64,000 nt of DNA, taken from Hydrogenispora ethanolica. Lineage in GTDB: Bacteria > Bacillota > UBA4882 > UBA8346. This document shows positions 1 to 7,568 of this stretch, one piece after another. Under the pieces are notes generated by a model. The model searched no databases. It was not told the origin of the DNA and saw only the letters and a program-made list of their open reading frames with translations. How positions within the stretch are numbered: position 1 is the stretch's first letter; each line of letters opens with the position of its first letter. The stretch covers positions 88,479-152,478 of the forward strand of contig NZ_SLUN01000009.1 of assembly GCF_004340685.1 (NCBI RefSeq). The letters are read 5' to 3'. Position numbers and translations under genes: made by a program.

Positions 1-222
<222 letters not shown>

Positions 223-295
223 CAGGGAACGGGAATGATAATAGACATTTTCCTACGATTCAGTCCGGAATCAGTGGCTTGATACGAAGAGCGAA

Positions 296-323
296 TTGAC
301 TTTGGGAAAATAAAGCATACAAT
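296..323 (+). promoter_or_regulatory. Candidate sigma-A promoter upstream of wecB
   Basis: TTGACT at 296-301 and TACAAT at 318-323 are separated by 16 bases. Transcription would start near 330, about ten bases before the hairpin at 340-370. It could therefore drive a short leader, or supply wecB by read-through. Confidence 0.45.
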
Positions 324-339
324 AGAAATAATCGATGCG

Positions 340-370
340 TCCGATTACCAAGCGGTAATCGGAAGTTTTT
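340..370 (+). terminator. Rho-independent terminator after the rfbB-like gene
   Basis: A perfect 10-bp stem (TCCGATTACC, loop AAGC, GGTAATCGGA) is followed by AG and five T. It lies between the rfbB-like gene and wecB, directly downstream of a promoter-like pair. Confidence 0.75.
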
Positions 371-490
371 ATCCGGAGGCCCAGCGCGTCACGCAGTTAT
401 TCCGCGGCGCATTCCAGCATCTCGCCCCCTTGCACAGCGGCGGGCTGGGAGGCGCGGACGGATCGAATCATACGAAAAGCAGAGGTATTC

Positions 491-1681
491 ATGGCACAAC
501 TTAAAATTCTTCCCATCTTCGGGACAAGACCCGAGGCCATCAAGATGGCGCCGCTCGTCAAAGCCCTGGAGCAGGACAGGCATTTTGAAGTGGTCACGAC
601 CGTCACCGCCCAGCACCGGCAGATGCTCGACCAAGTGCTGGAGCTTTTCGGCATCGAGCCCCGGCATGATCTGAATATCATGCAAGCGGGCCAAAGCCTG
701 ACCGACATCACCGCCCGGGTATTGTACGGCCTGAAAGAGATTCTCGAAGCGGAGCGCCCCGATCTGGTACTGGTCCACGGCGATACCACGACTACCTTTG
801 CCGGGAGCCTGGCAGCCTATTACCAGCAGATCCCGGTCGGCCATGTCGAGGCCGGCCTGCGGACCTATAACAAGTATTCGCCCTATCCCGAGGAGATGAA
901 CCGCAAGCTCACCGGGGCGTTGGCCGATCTCCATTTCGCGCCCACCGCGGTCGCCCGGCAGAGCCTGCTCCGGGAGGGCGTGGACCCCGGACGGATCGTG
1001 GTCACCGGCAATACGGTAATCGACGCCTTGCTGGACACTGTCGGGCGAAGCTATCATTTTAGCGACCCCCGGTTGCGCCGGATCGGCTTTTCCGATCGCA
1101 AAGTGGTGCTGGTCACCGCCCACCGCCGCGAGAACCTGGGCGAGCCGATGCGGAACATCTTTGCCGCCGTCAGGGAGATCGTCGCGACCCATCCTGAGGT
1201 GGAAGTGGTATTCCCGATGCACTTAAACCCGAAAGTCCGGGAGAACGCCCTCGCCATCCTGGGCGGCGCGGCGCGGGTCCACCTGATCGATCCCTTGGAT
1301 TATCAACCCTTCGCCAACCTGATCAGCCAATGCTATCTGGTGATGACCGACTCTGGCGGGATTCAGGAGGAAGCGCCCTCCCTGGGCAAACCGGTGCTGG
1401 TGCTGCGGGACACGACCGAGCGGCCCGAAGCGGTCAGCGCCGGCACGGTGAAGTTGGTGGGCACCGACCGGAACGCGATCATCCGCGAAGCCAACCGGCT
1501 CTTGGACGAACCGCGGGAATACCGGCGGATGTCGACTGCCGTCAACCCCTACGGAGACGGCCGGGCTTCGGCCCGGATCGTCCAGACGATCCTGCATCAT
1601 TTCGGCTGTAGCGCCGAGCCGCCCGAGGAGTTTGCGGCGGCGCCGGACGCTTCCCGGGAGAAATCGGGCGAACCGGTTTGA
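491..1681 (+). CDS. wecB: UDP-N-acetylglucosamine 2-epimerase (non-hydrolysing)
   Basis: This 396-residue protein interconverts UDP-GlcNAc and UDP-ManNAc, feeding ManNAc-type sugars into cell-surface polymers. Visible family motifs are [12 protein letters not shown] at the N terminus, [43 protein letters not shown] and [19 protein letters not shown] near the C terminus. They form the two GT-B-like Rossmann domains of this family. It is slightly longer than the usual 370-380 residues because of a polar C-terminal tail. The ATG start has a weak AGAGGT ribosome-binding site. It stands alone after a terminator, with surface-polysaccharide genes on both sides. Confidence 0.95.
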   Translation: MAQLKILPIFGTRPEAIKMAPLVKALEQDRHFEVVTTVTAQHRQMLDQVLELFGIEPRHDLNIMQAGQSLTDITARVLYGLKEILEAERPDLVLVHGDTTTTFAGSLAAYYQQIPVGHVEAGLRTYNKYSPYPEEMNRKLTGALADLHFAPTAVARQSLLREGVDPGRIVVTGNTVIDALLDTVGRSYHFSDPRLRRIGFSDRKVVLVTAHRRENLGEPMRNIFAAVREIVATHPEVEVVFPMHLNPKVRENALAILGGAARVHLIDPLDYQPFANLISQCYLVMTDSGGIQEEAPSLGKPVLVLRDTTERPEAVSAGTVKLVGTDRNAIIREANRLLDEPREYRRMSTAVNPYGDGRASARIVQTILHHFGCSAEPPEEFAAAPDASREKSGEPV

Positions 1682-1804
1682 AATGGATGATCCTGCCGAA
1701 GTATGCCGTACCACGGCGAACAGCGGATTCTTAAAACGGGAAACAAAGAATGAACCGGCGAGGGTTGGCGTAAGGAGCGGACCGGCGCCGGCGGAGGAGA
1801 ATTT

Positions 1805-2254
1805 TTGAAACAGCGGACTCGGATCGTAAGCATCATTTTCATGACCTTCCTTCTGGGAAGCGTCATTGCTTTTTTGCTTTATTCCTCGGAAGACCCGCAT
1901 TGGGGCGGAGGCTTTTGGGAGGAATGGCTGGCCCGGCATTTTGACTGGCCTCAGGAGTTCATTTCCCAGCTGGTCTTCAATGTCCGCAAGTCGATGCATT
2001 TCACGGGGTATGGCGGCATCGGCCTGCTATTTTGGGCCTATTTTTATCTGTGGCGCCTGCCCTTCCCGCAGGGAGCCGGGCTCTTGGCCACCGCCGCCGT
2101 CGCCAGCCTCGATGAATACACCCAATCGTTCGCCACTTTCCGGAGCGGTCAACCGCAGGATGTACTGTTGGATATCTGTGGCGCGCTGGCCATTGGCCTC
2201 ATCGTCCGCTTGGTGTTGGCCAGGCGCAAGCCACGGCGACCCGGCTCCTATTAA
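1805..2254 (+). CDS. VanZ-like family membrane protein
   Basis: This 149-residue integral membrane protein has about four hydrophobic segments. The first lies near residues 8-26, and others near 70-85, 90-105 and 125-140. The pattern DEYTQSFATFRSGQPQDVLLDICGA matches the conserved DExxQ and R-x(4-5)-D-x-x-x-D region of VanZ-like proteins. VanZ was named for low-level teicoplanin resistance, but most relatives have no established role, so the function here is unknown. Translation starts at TTG 1805, preceded by a clear GGAGGAGA at 1793-1800. It may be co-transcribed with wecB, since no terminator is obvious in the 123-base gap. Confidence 0.75.
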   Translation: MKQRTRIVSIIFMTFLLGSVIAFLLYSSEDPHWGGGFWEEWLARHFDWPQEFISQLVFNVRKSMHFTGYGGIGLLFWAYFYLWRLPFPQGAGLLATAAVASLDEYTQSFATFRSGQPQDVLLDICGALAIGLIVRLVLARRKPRRPGSY

Positions 2255-2302
2255 TAAGTTGGATGATGATTATCAAGTTAGCTCCGCTCACTCACGGAAG
2301 GG

Positions 2303-2531
2303 ATTGAAGGATAAGTCATGACGTCTATAGACCTAACCCTCGGCCCTTTGCGGCTGATGTCCATCCTTGGACGCCGCAAGCTTAAGCCATCCTAGCTCTG
2401 GCTTCCTGAATCTGGAAGGGAAACCACCGGGCTCCGGGGCCCAAAAGCCTTTGGGCTGCGGAGAATGGTGATTACTCTCCCCGATCCGGGCCATAACCAG
2501 GATGGTTTAAGCACGGCGGTCCATGGATGGA
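2303..2531. repeat. Large structured palindromic element (copy L1)
   Basis: This gene-free stretch begins with a leader (2303-2345) that recurs almost unchanged at 63667-63709. An imperfect inverted repeat of about 33 bp follows, with arms at 2360-2393 and 2499-2531. Between them is a perfect hairpin GCCCAAA-AGCC-TTTGGGC at 2439-2456. The structure could be a structured RNA or a palindromic mobile element. No transposase or other gene is associated with it. The full gap between genes here is 2255-2642. Confidence 0.6.
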
Positions 2532-2642
2532 ATACCGCCGGGGAGAGCCAAGAGAGAGGAGGAGAGCTAGACTTAATCCCTATCATGTTACCTACCTTCT
2601 TGCGGATTTAACTTTATAATCATTAGCTGGATGGTCCCCGGG

Positions 2643-3128
2643 CTAGACTTTCCGTCCCGGGTAACGCTGTTCCGGAAGGTATTCTTTGCCGAAGCGCAGG
2701 ATGAAGTAGACCACCAAATAGGAGAAGAGCGTATCGGTGATGAGGAAAGCGAGGGCGGTGGAATGATCGCCCAGCGTAATCTTGGAGATGCCGAGATTGG
2801 GGGCCAGCCCGGTGATGCCGAGCCAGATGAAGAAACCGCCCATGGCGGCCTTGGCCCAATGATGCTGCCGACCGGTGAACCGGAAGACATAGAAAAAGAT
2901 GATTCCCAGCAGGGAAGCCACGGCCAGATCCGCCAGGAACCCAATGAGGAGTCCGGCCGCTTCCCAGGACTGCGATTCATCCAAAAAGACCGAGGCGGCC
3001 AGCTGCCAATAGATATAATGCTTGATCCCCAGGAGCTTCAGCAACACGCTGGCGCAGTTTTTGATCAGCGTCGCGCAGATTCCGGAACTCACCGCAATGG
3101 TCAGATCGTCGTTAAAGAATCGCTCCAT
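2643..3128 (-). CDS. Conserved-looking hypothetical membrane protein
   Basis: I do not recognise the family. The 161-residue product has about four hydrophobic stretches: around residues 58-82 (LLIGFLADLAVASLLGIIFFYVF), 92-108 (AAMGGFFIWLGITGL), 125-145 (ALAFLITDTLFSYLVVYFIL), and a weaker one near 12-45. The gene has a good ribosome-binding site (GGAGAGG seven bases before ATG) and lies just upstream of the structured L1 repeat, reading towards it. A kinase-like gene on the same strand ends 89 bases upstream, so the two may be co-transcribed. A small multi-pass membrane protein of unknown function is all that can be supported. Confidence 0.6.
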   Translation of the reverse strand: MERFFNDDLTIAVSSGICATLIKNCASVLLKLLGIKHYIYWQLAASVFLDESQSWEAAGLLIGFLADLAVASLLGIIFFYVFRFTGRQHHWAKAAMGGFFIWLGITGLAPNLGISKITLGDHSTALAFLITDTLFSYLVVYFILRFGKEYLPEQRYPGRKV

Positions 3129-3216
3129 CTCTAAGCCTCTCCAAATTTGTCATAATTAGGATATGCGGGATGGAGAAAACTATACGAGATTCCTTTCCGG
3201 CTCAATCCGGACCGGC

Positions 3217-3996
3217 TTACGACCGGGAAGGCTCAGCCGCCATCTGCCGGCGAAACTCCTCCAGAATGGCATTCATCATCAAAACATCTTTTCCCACCCA
3301 ACGCACCCATGGTTTCCGGGTTAGGACCCTGAGAAATTCCAACCGTTCCGCCAACCGGAGTAAGCGGCCCCGGACGGCCATCCCCCCGTTCTCCTCATAG
3401 ACCCGAATTAATTTAGGAATCGAACAGTGGCTGATATTCGAGGAGAGCGAAAGGAAAAACAGCAGCAGATCCCGGAAGGCAAGATCCGCAAAATATTGCT
3501 CCGGAGTACACTCCTCAAAGTCAATCATGAAAATCTGCTCATCTTTCACTGTAAAATTGCGGATCTGAGCGCCGCCATGACACTGTCCCGTCCGATGCAA
3601 CCGGCCCAGGGCAACGATGGCCTTTTCCAGATAGAATTGGGCTGCCTGAGGGTTCTCGTTGATGACGTCCGCTAAAGAACGGCCGCAATCCTCGATGATC
3701 AGATACTCATCCGAGTAATCTAACACCGCCGGGACGTTCAGGCCCAGCTGTTTCAGACGGATCAGTTTTTCCCCTTCATAAGAAGTCTCACTTTTACCCG
3801 GGTCCAGAATCGTGATGGCCAGCAGCGGATGATGGGTCAAGCGAAAGGCCAGGCTCTGCAGACGATGAAAAATATTGATTTTGGAAGGGATATGCATTTT
3901 TACAAAATATGGATCGCCCTGATAAACGGTTTGAAAGACCCGTTGACCGGGGTGCTCGTTGATGGCTTGTTGAATTACACTACCTAATGCGCTCAC
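3217..3996 (-). CDS. Protein-kinase-fold protein, Kdo/lipopolysaccharide kinase-like (BUD32 superfamily)
   Basis: The 259-residue product resembles the small eukaryotic-like kinases that include KdkA, WaaP and BUD32. The N-lobe region has YFVKMHIP (candidate ATP-binding lysine) and YEGEKLIRLKQLGLNVP. It continues through LIIEDCG (hinge) to a catalytic loop HGGAQIRNF and a metal-binding MIDFEE. Canonical members carry HGD in the catalytic loop. Here the aspartate is glycine, so activity or substrate may differ. A role in phosphorylating a lipid-linked sugar or envelope component is inference from the family and the surrounding polysaccharide genes. It starts at GTG 3996 with only a weak ribosome-binding site. 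Confidence 0.7.
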   Translation of the reverse strand: MSALGSVIQQAINEHPGQRVFQTVYQGDPYFVKMHIPSKINIFHRLQSLAFRLTHHPLLAITILDPGKSETSYEGEKLIRLKQLGLNVPAVLDYSDEYLIIEDCGRSLADVINENPQAAQFYLEKAIVALGRLHRTGQCHGGAQIRNFTVKDEQIFMIDFEECTPEQYFADLAFRDLLLFFLSLSSNISHCSIPKLIRVYEENGGMAVRGRLLRLAERLEFLRVLTRKPWVRWVGKDVLMMNAILEEFRRQMAAEPSRS

Positions 3997-4013
3997 GTGC
4001 TTGTGTCACATCC

Positions 4014-4146
4014 TTTAGAAGCCATGGGATAAAGTCTCTTTCAAATGAATCCGTTTATCAAAAGGTTTTAAACGACTTTATCCCTTGCTTCTCTGAGCTT
4101 TTGTGTTCACCCCGACCTTCGGCCGGGGTTTATCACAACGCTTTTA
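4014..4146. repeat. MITE-like palindromic repeat, copy E1
   Basis: The copy starts TTTAGAAGCCATGGGATAAAG and ends TTTATCACAACGCTTTTAG, giving terminal inverted repeats of about 18 bp. Inside is a hairpin built on ACCCCG/CGGGGT with loop region ACCTTCGGC. Related copies are at 6132-6399, 13723-13846, 44977-45186 and 58697-58825. It lies directly upstream of the kinase-like gene. Confidence 0.8.
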
Positions 4147-4751
4147 GTTCGCCGCTGTTTCAGCGGGGAAAACGGTATTCCCGGCGAAATAAAAAAGCTG
4201 CCGGTCCGGTTTTGCGGCTGGAGTGTTCCAACCAAACTGACTGCAGCGTTGATCCGTCCGATGAGGCGGATTATGGTTTGATTAAGAAACAGCGAAGCGA
4301 AACGTTTTTATTTAATCTGTTCTTAATTCTATTCTTGGCATGACGATTTTAACCTTCTGAAATATCTTTCCTGAAATGATTTTTTAAAGGAAGTTTACAA
4401 TCCGCTGTCAGGCGGATCAGAACAAAATATGCGCAATACGGCCGGATATGTCAAAACCATTGGGGCCTATCGAGAGGGGATGCCCTTGTCTCCTATCCGC
4501 CAACCGCCGGGGAGCGGTTCATTGGCTCCGGAAAGTAGGAAGGTGGAAGGCGTTCGGCGGGGGAGAAAAATAATCAAAAAATAGTCAGCTGATTCATCGA
4601 ATAAAATCAAAAATTGCCGATAATGTATATAGAAGGCGGAGCACGCCAAGGAGCAATATTCATTCGATTGCCAGCGCGGCCCGGGAACGGCTGAAGGAAG
4701 AAAGAAAATCCGAAAAAACCGTCTATGTGCAACGACATGAATCCTTAGGGT
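4147..4751. other. Gene-free stretch with no supported gene
   Basis: About 600 bases without a convincing gene. One frame on the plus strand is open from 4574 to 4813 (80 codons) but lacks a start codon near its beginning. It might be a gene remnant. A small hairpin AACCGC/GCGGTT lies near 4501-4518. I see no recognisable riboswitch. Confidence 0.4.
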
Positions 4752-4802
4752 ATATGATTTGCGAAAATAACGAACGTTTCACCGCTTTTTCGCAAATCAT
4801 AT
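4752..4802. promoter_or_regulatory. Perfect 16-bp inverted repeat upstream of a small gene pair
   Basis: ATATGATTTGCGAAAA at 4752-4767 is exactly matched by its reverse complement at 4787-4802, with a 19-base loop. There is no T-tract typical of a terminator. It lies about 50 bases before the start at 4849. It could be an operator or an mRNA leader stem. Confidence 0.55.
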
Positions 4803-4848
4803 GCTTCAAATAATTTCGTTGCATATAAAACGAATCAAGGAGGGAAAG

Positions 4849-5004
4849 ATGATGGAAGAAATGTTTGTCAAATGGGTATTGGTGGCCGGCCTGTCGCTAT
4901 GGGTGGTCATACGGATCGGTCTGGCCAACCGGATGGCGAATTCGGTTGCCCCAAAATCCGACTGCAAAGAAGCTTCGTCATCCAACTCTCCCAGAGTGGC
5001 ATAG
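4849..5004 (+). CDS. Small single-pass membrane protein
   Basis: A 51-residue protein starting MMEEMFVKW. Residues 7-28 (VKWVLVAGLSLWVVIRIGLANR) form one probable transmembrane helix, followed by a short polar tail with one cysteine. The start is fixed by AAGGAGGG at 4837-4843, five bases before ATG 4849 and eight before ATG 4852. The family is not recognised. The next small gene begins 20 bases after the stop with its own strong ribosome-binding site, so the two probably form an operon. The preceding 16-bp inverted repeat may regulate both. Confidence 0.55.
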   Translation: MMEEMFVKWVLVAGLSLWVVIRIGLANRMANSVAPKSDCKEASSSNSPRVA

Positions 5005-5023
5005 CAAAACAGGAGGAGATGGA

Positions 5024-5206
5024 ATGCCCGACCAGCTCATGAAGCTTCGCCCCCAGGAAGCGGCGCTGATCATGACGATCCGTCGTATGGAGTCTGGCAG
5101 CCTGAGTCTTCAGATCCAGGAGGGGCTTCCGGTTCAAGGCAACGAGTCCGTCAGGGATATCAACTTTACCGAAAAGGCGAAGGATCTGGGATATATTCGG
5201 GAGTAA
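5024..5206 (+). CDS. DUF2292 / YezD-like small protein
   Basis: A 60-residue soluble protein. The stretch LIMTIRRMESGSLSLQIQEG, then GLPVQGNESVRDIN, resembles the DUF2292 (YezD) pattern of a short helix, a glycine, a beta-strand ending in IQDG and a second strand. The function of that family is not established. In several bacteria it lies near sulfur or cysteine metabolism genes, but nothing of that kind is adjacent here. ATG 5024 has a strong AGGAGGAG five bases upstream. It is likely co-transcribed with the small membrane protein before it and is followed by a good terminator. Confidence 0.6.
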   Translation: MPDQLMKLRPQEAALIMTIRRMESGSLSLQIQEGLPVQGNESVRDINFTEKAKDLGYIRE

Positions 5207-5242
5207 AAAAAAAGCCATGGCCGGACAGTCGGCCGGAGCGGC

Positions 5243-5287
5243 AAAGCCAATCGAGGCCCTTATCGGGAGCGGCCGGATTGGCTTTTT
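5243..5287 (+). terminator. Rho-independent terminator of the small-gene operon
   Basis: AAAGCCAATC at 5243-5252 pairs with GATTGGCTTT at 5276-5285, and the T-run continues to 5287. The loop is GC-rich and may fold on itself. Confidence 0.75.
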
Positions 5288-5406
5288 GTTTCTTTGACCA
5301 ATCAGCCGGGACTGAAATGGCGGAACCAAAAAGCCATATTCTTCGTCTAGTAGATGGATGGGGCGTACCAGAAATGCCGGCTGATACTAGGCGAAGAGGT
5401 TAGAGC

Positions 5407-5598
5407 ATGATGCGTTGTTTCTCCAAAAAAGAGCGGGTCGTCAAGGCGAAAGAGTACATTCAAAAAGGCATGACGCCCCGGGAAGCGTCGGAGCTGACCG
5501 GGATTTGCATTGTGACGGCCCGGTATATGGAAGAAAGTTTGCGTAAACAGAAGCTTCATGAGCCCGACGCGGGTCATCCGCTCCGGATTTTGCATTAA
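5407..5598 (+). CDS. Small putative helix-turn-helix protein
   Basis: A 63-residue basic protein. Residues 8-47 (ERVVKAKEYI, then GMTPREASELTGICIVTARYMEE) fit a helix-turn-helix, with MTPREASELTG as the turn and the following helix as the recognition element. Such short HTH proteins resemble anti-repressor or phage-type regulators, but I cannot name a family. The ribosome-binding site is moderate (GAAGAGG before tandem ATGs). It stands alone between a terminator and a minus-strand tRNA gene. Confidence 0.45.
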   Translation: MMRCFSKKERVVKAKEYIQKGMTPREASELTGICIVTARYMEESLRKQKLHEPDAGHPLRILH

Positions 5599-5804
5599 AA
5601 GAGTTTCGCAATCATTTTTTGGCTTGGAATTTTCAAACGGCAATGGCTGCCCGTGGGAATGAAGTTCGTCCGAACCCGGGAGACCCACTGGAAAATGGTC
5701 GGCAAGAACCGGAAATAAAAAAAGCAGTCCCGCCGAAGGCGGCGGCTGTTCCGCCGGAGGGCCCGGAGGTTCGGGAAAAGCCGGCGGCGGCCTTGCGCCT
5801 GCGC

Positions 5805-5860
5805 AAAACAAAACTGCTGCGCGCTTGTTCGGATCGTCTTCGCGAACTCGCCGCAGCAGT
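5805..5860 (-). terminator. Terminator downstream of tRNA-Leu
   Basis: Read on the minus strand, ACTGCTGCG (complement of 5852-5860) pairs with CGCAGCAGT (complement of 5813-5821). The run TTTGTTTTG follows. It lies directly after the tRNA gene in its direction of transcription. Confidence 0.65.
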
Positions 5861-5876
5861 GTGCTTTTAAAATAAA

Positions 5877-5959
5877 TGGTGCCCAGGACCGGACTTGAAC
5901 CGGTACGGTTGCCCATACGCCCCTCAAACGTACGCGTCTGCCAGTTCCGCCACCTGGGC
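5877..5959 (-). tRNA. tRNA-Leu (anticodon GAG)
   Basis: The minus strand gives an 83-base class II tRNA with acceptor GCCCAGG pairing to CCTGGGC, discriminator A and encoded CCA. The D-region GGTGGCGGAACTGGCAGACG is typical of leucine tRNAs. The anticodon arm TACGT-TTGAGGG-GCGTA places GAG at positions 34-36, reading CUC/CUU codons. A variable arm (TATGGGCAACCGTA) and a TTCAAGT T-loop are present. Confidence 0.93.
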
Positions 5960-5977
5960 TTTACGATAACATAGATT

Positions 5978-6006
5978 ATTATAACCACGATCCCGGCCCT
6001 TGTCAA
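5978..6006 (-). promoter_or_regulatory. Perfect-consensus sigma-A promoter for tRNA-Leu
   Basis: On the minus strand TTGACA (6001-6006) and TATAAT (5978-5983) are separated by exactly 17 bases. The predicted start, near 5971, lies about 12 bases before the tRNA 5' end. This matches the strong promoter expected for a stable RNA gene. Confidence 0.88.
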
Positions 6007-6131
6007 TCATCTTTCATCATGAAAGATGAAGAAATCAACCCCATCCTTACCAGAACGACCCGAGGCATGCCGAATTTTTGGACGGAGCGGCAGGATAAAC
6101 CAGAACAATCACGAATTTAAAATATTTATGA

Positions 6132-6399
6132 TCGCTTTTCAAAGAGCTGTGAGGAATCCGGCAAAAATGCCGAAAAGATCACAGCGATTGCCTGGAGCAA
6201 GTGATAAAGTCGATTGAAATCTTTTTGCAAGACAATTTTTGTCCAGAAAGACTTTATCACATGGCTTTTCAAAGAGCTGTGAGGAACCCGGCAAAAATGC
6301 CGGAAAGATCACAACGATTGCCTGGAGCAAGTGATAAAGTCGCTTGAATTTTTTGCAAGATAATTATTGTCCAGAAAGACTTTATCATAGGGCTTTTAG
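6132..6399. repeat. Tandem pair of MITE-like repeats, variant subfamily E2
   Basis: Two 130-base copies stand head to tail, with the GCTTTTCAAAGAGCTGTGAG start at 6134 and 6264. Each has a CCGGCA/TGCCGG-type hairpin in the left half. The right half, GTGATAAAGTC...GACTTTATCA, is the same module seen in E3. The left half differs from E1 and E3-E6, so the element looks modular. The pair lies just upstream of the sugar pyrophosphorylase gene. Confidence 0.8.
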
Positions 6400-6444
6400 A
6401 GAAAAAACCGGAAACGGTAGTAAAAAGGAAGAGGGGGCTTGTCA

Positions 6445-7539
6445 ATGAAGGCCATGATCCTGGCCGCCGGGGTGGGTTCGCGGCTTGAACCGCTGACCTG
6501 CAATATTCCCAAACCGATGGTTCCGGTGGTGAACCGTCCCGCCATGGAACATATAATCAATTTGCTGGTAAAGAATAATATCACCAAGGTGGCGGCCAAT
6601 CTCTGGTATCTGCCGGATAAGATTCAATCATATTTCGGAGATGGCAGCCGTTACGGGATCGAGATCCATTACTCCGTGGAGAAGGAGCTGATGGGCACCG
6701 CCGGCGGAGTCAAAAAACTGGAGTCCTTCTTCGACGAGACGTTCATCATCGTCTCCGGGGACGCGGTCACCGACATTGATCTGCCGGGTTTTATCGACAA
6801 ACACCGTAAAAGCGGCGCTCTCGCCACCATTGCCCTCAAAGAGGTATCCGACCCGCGCCAGTTCGGCGTGGTGATCACCGATAAGGACGGCCGGATCAAG
6901 GCTTTTCAGGAAAAGCCATCCCTGGATGAAGCCATGAGCCGCCTGGCCAACACCGGAATCTATATTTTTGAGCCGGAAATTTTCAAATACATACCCGCCC
7001 AGACCGTGTTCGATTTTGGAAAGCAACTCTTCCCCGAACTGGTGCAACGGGGCGAATCCTTTTACGGCTATTCCATGAAAGGGTACTGGTGCGACATCGG
7101 TTCATTGACCCAATACCGTTTGGCCCACTACGATGTCTTAAAAGGGCTGGTGACCATCGACATCCCCGGGAACTGGCATCCCAACGCGGTGTACGTCGGA
7201 GAGCGGACGATTGTGGCGCCTTCGGCCCGGATCGGGTCCAAGGTGGTTATCGGGAACAATTGTCACATCGGCGACGGGGTGGAAATCTTCGGCGAAACGG
7301 TGATCGGCGACAACTGCGTCATCGAGTCCGGAGCTTCCATCTTCGGCAGCATTGTCTGGCGGAACACCCGGATCGGCCGGGGCGCGCGCCTGGTGGAATG
7401 CGTCGTCGGCAGCGAATGTTATTTGAAGGATGATTCGATCATTGGCGCCGGGGTCATTCTGAGCGACGAATGCATTGTCGAGCCGGGAAGCGTAATTGAA
7501 GCAAACTCCAAAATATGGCCGGGGAAAACGGTGCTCTAG
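6445..7539 (+). CDS. NDP-sugar pyrophosphorylase (mannose-1-phosphate guanylyltransferase-like)
   Basis: This 364-residue protein combines an N-terminal nucleotidyltransferase domain (LAAGVGSRLEPLTCNIPKPMVPVVNRP) with a C-terminal left-handed beta-helix. The helix starts around residue 245 and is recognisable from hexapeptides such as IGSKVVIGNNCHIGDGVEIF. Such enzymes activate sugar-1-phosphates. GDP-mannose or dTDP/UDP-sugar products are all possible. The ATG at 6445 has AAGAGGGGG at good distance, and the TTG six bases upstream is too close to that site. It begins an exopolysaccharide operon with the next two genes and may overlap functionally with the manC gene at 15648. Confidence 0.85.
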   Translation: MKAMILAAGVGSRLEPLTCNIPKPMVPVVNRPAMEHIINLLVKNNITKVAANLWYLPDKIQSYFGDGSRYGIEIHYSVEKELMGTAGGVKKLESFFDETFIIVSGDAVTDIDLPGFIDKHRKSGALATIALKEVSDPRQFGVVITDKDGRIKAFQEKPSLDEAMSRLANTGIYIFEPEIFKYIPAQTVFDFGKQLFPELVQRGESFYGYSMKGYWCDIGSLTQYRLAHYDVLKGLVTIDIPGNWHPNAVYVGERTIVAPSARIGSKVVIGNNCHIGDGVEIFGETVIGDNCVIESGASIFGSIVWRNTRIGRGARLVECVVGSECYLKDDSIIGAGVILSDECIVEPGSVIEANSKIWPGKTVL

Positions 7540-7568
7540 TCTCCCCCCTTCCGAAAGGAACAATCAAG

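Noticed and set aside
389..1222. Long minus-strand frame antisense to wecB
   Set aside because: It overlaps a clear wecB with strong motifs and has no recognisable domain. GC-rich genes commonly leave open frames on the opposite strand.
4440..4560. Possible riboswitch or structured RNA
   Set aside because: A small AACCGC/GCGGTT hairpin is present, but the sequence fits none of the riboswitch cores I compared it with (c-di-GMP, c-di-AMP, cobalamin, preQ1, glycine).
4574..4813. Plus-strand frame of 80 codons before the small membrane protein gene
   Set aside because: No ATG, GTG or TTG start near its beginning and no ribosome-binding site. Its end runs through the 16-bp inverted repeat. At best a gene remnant.
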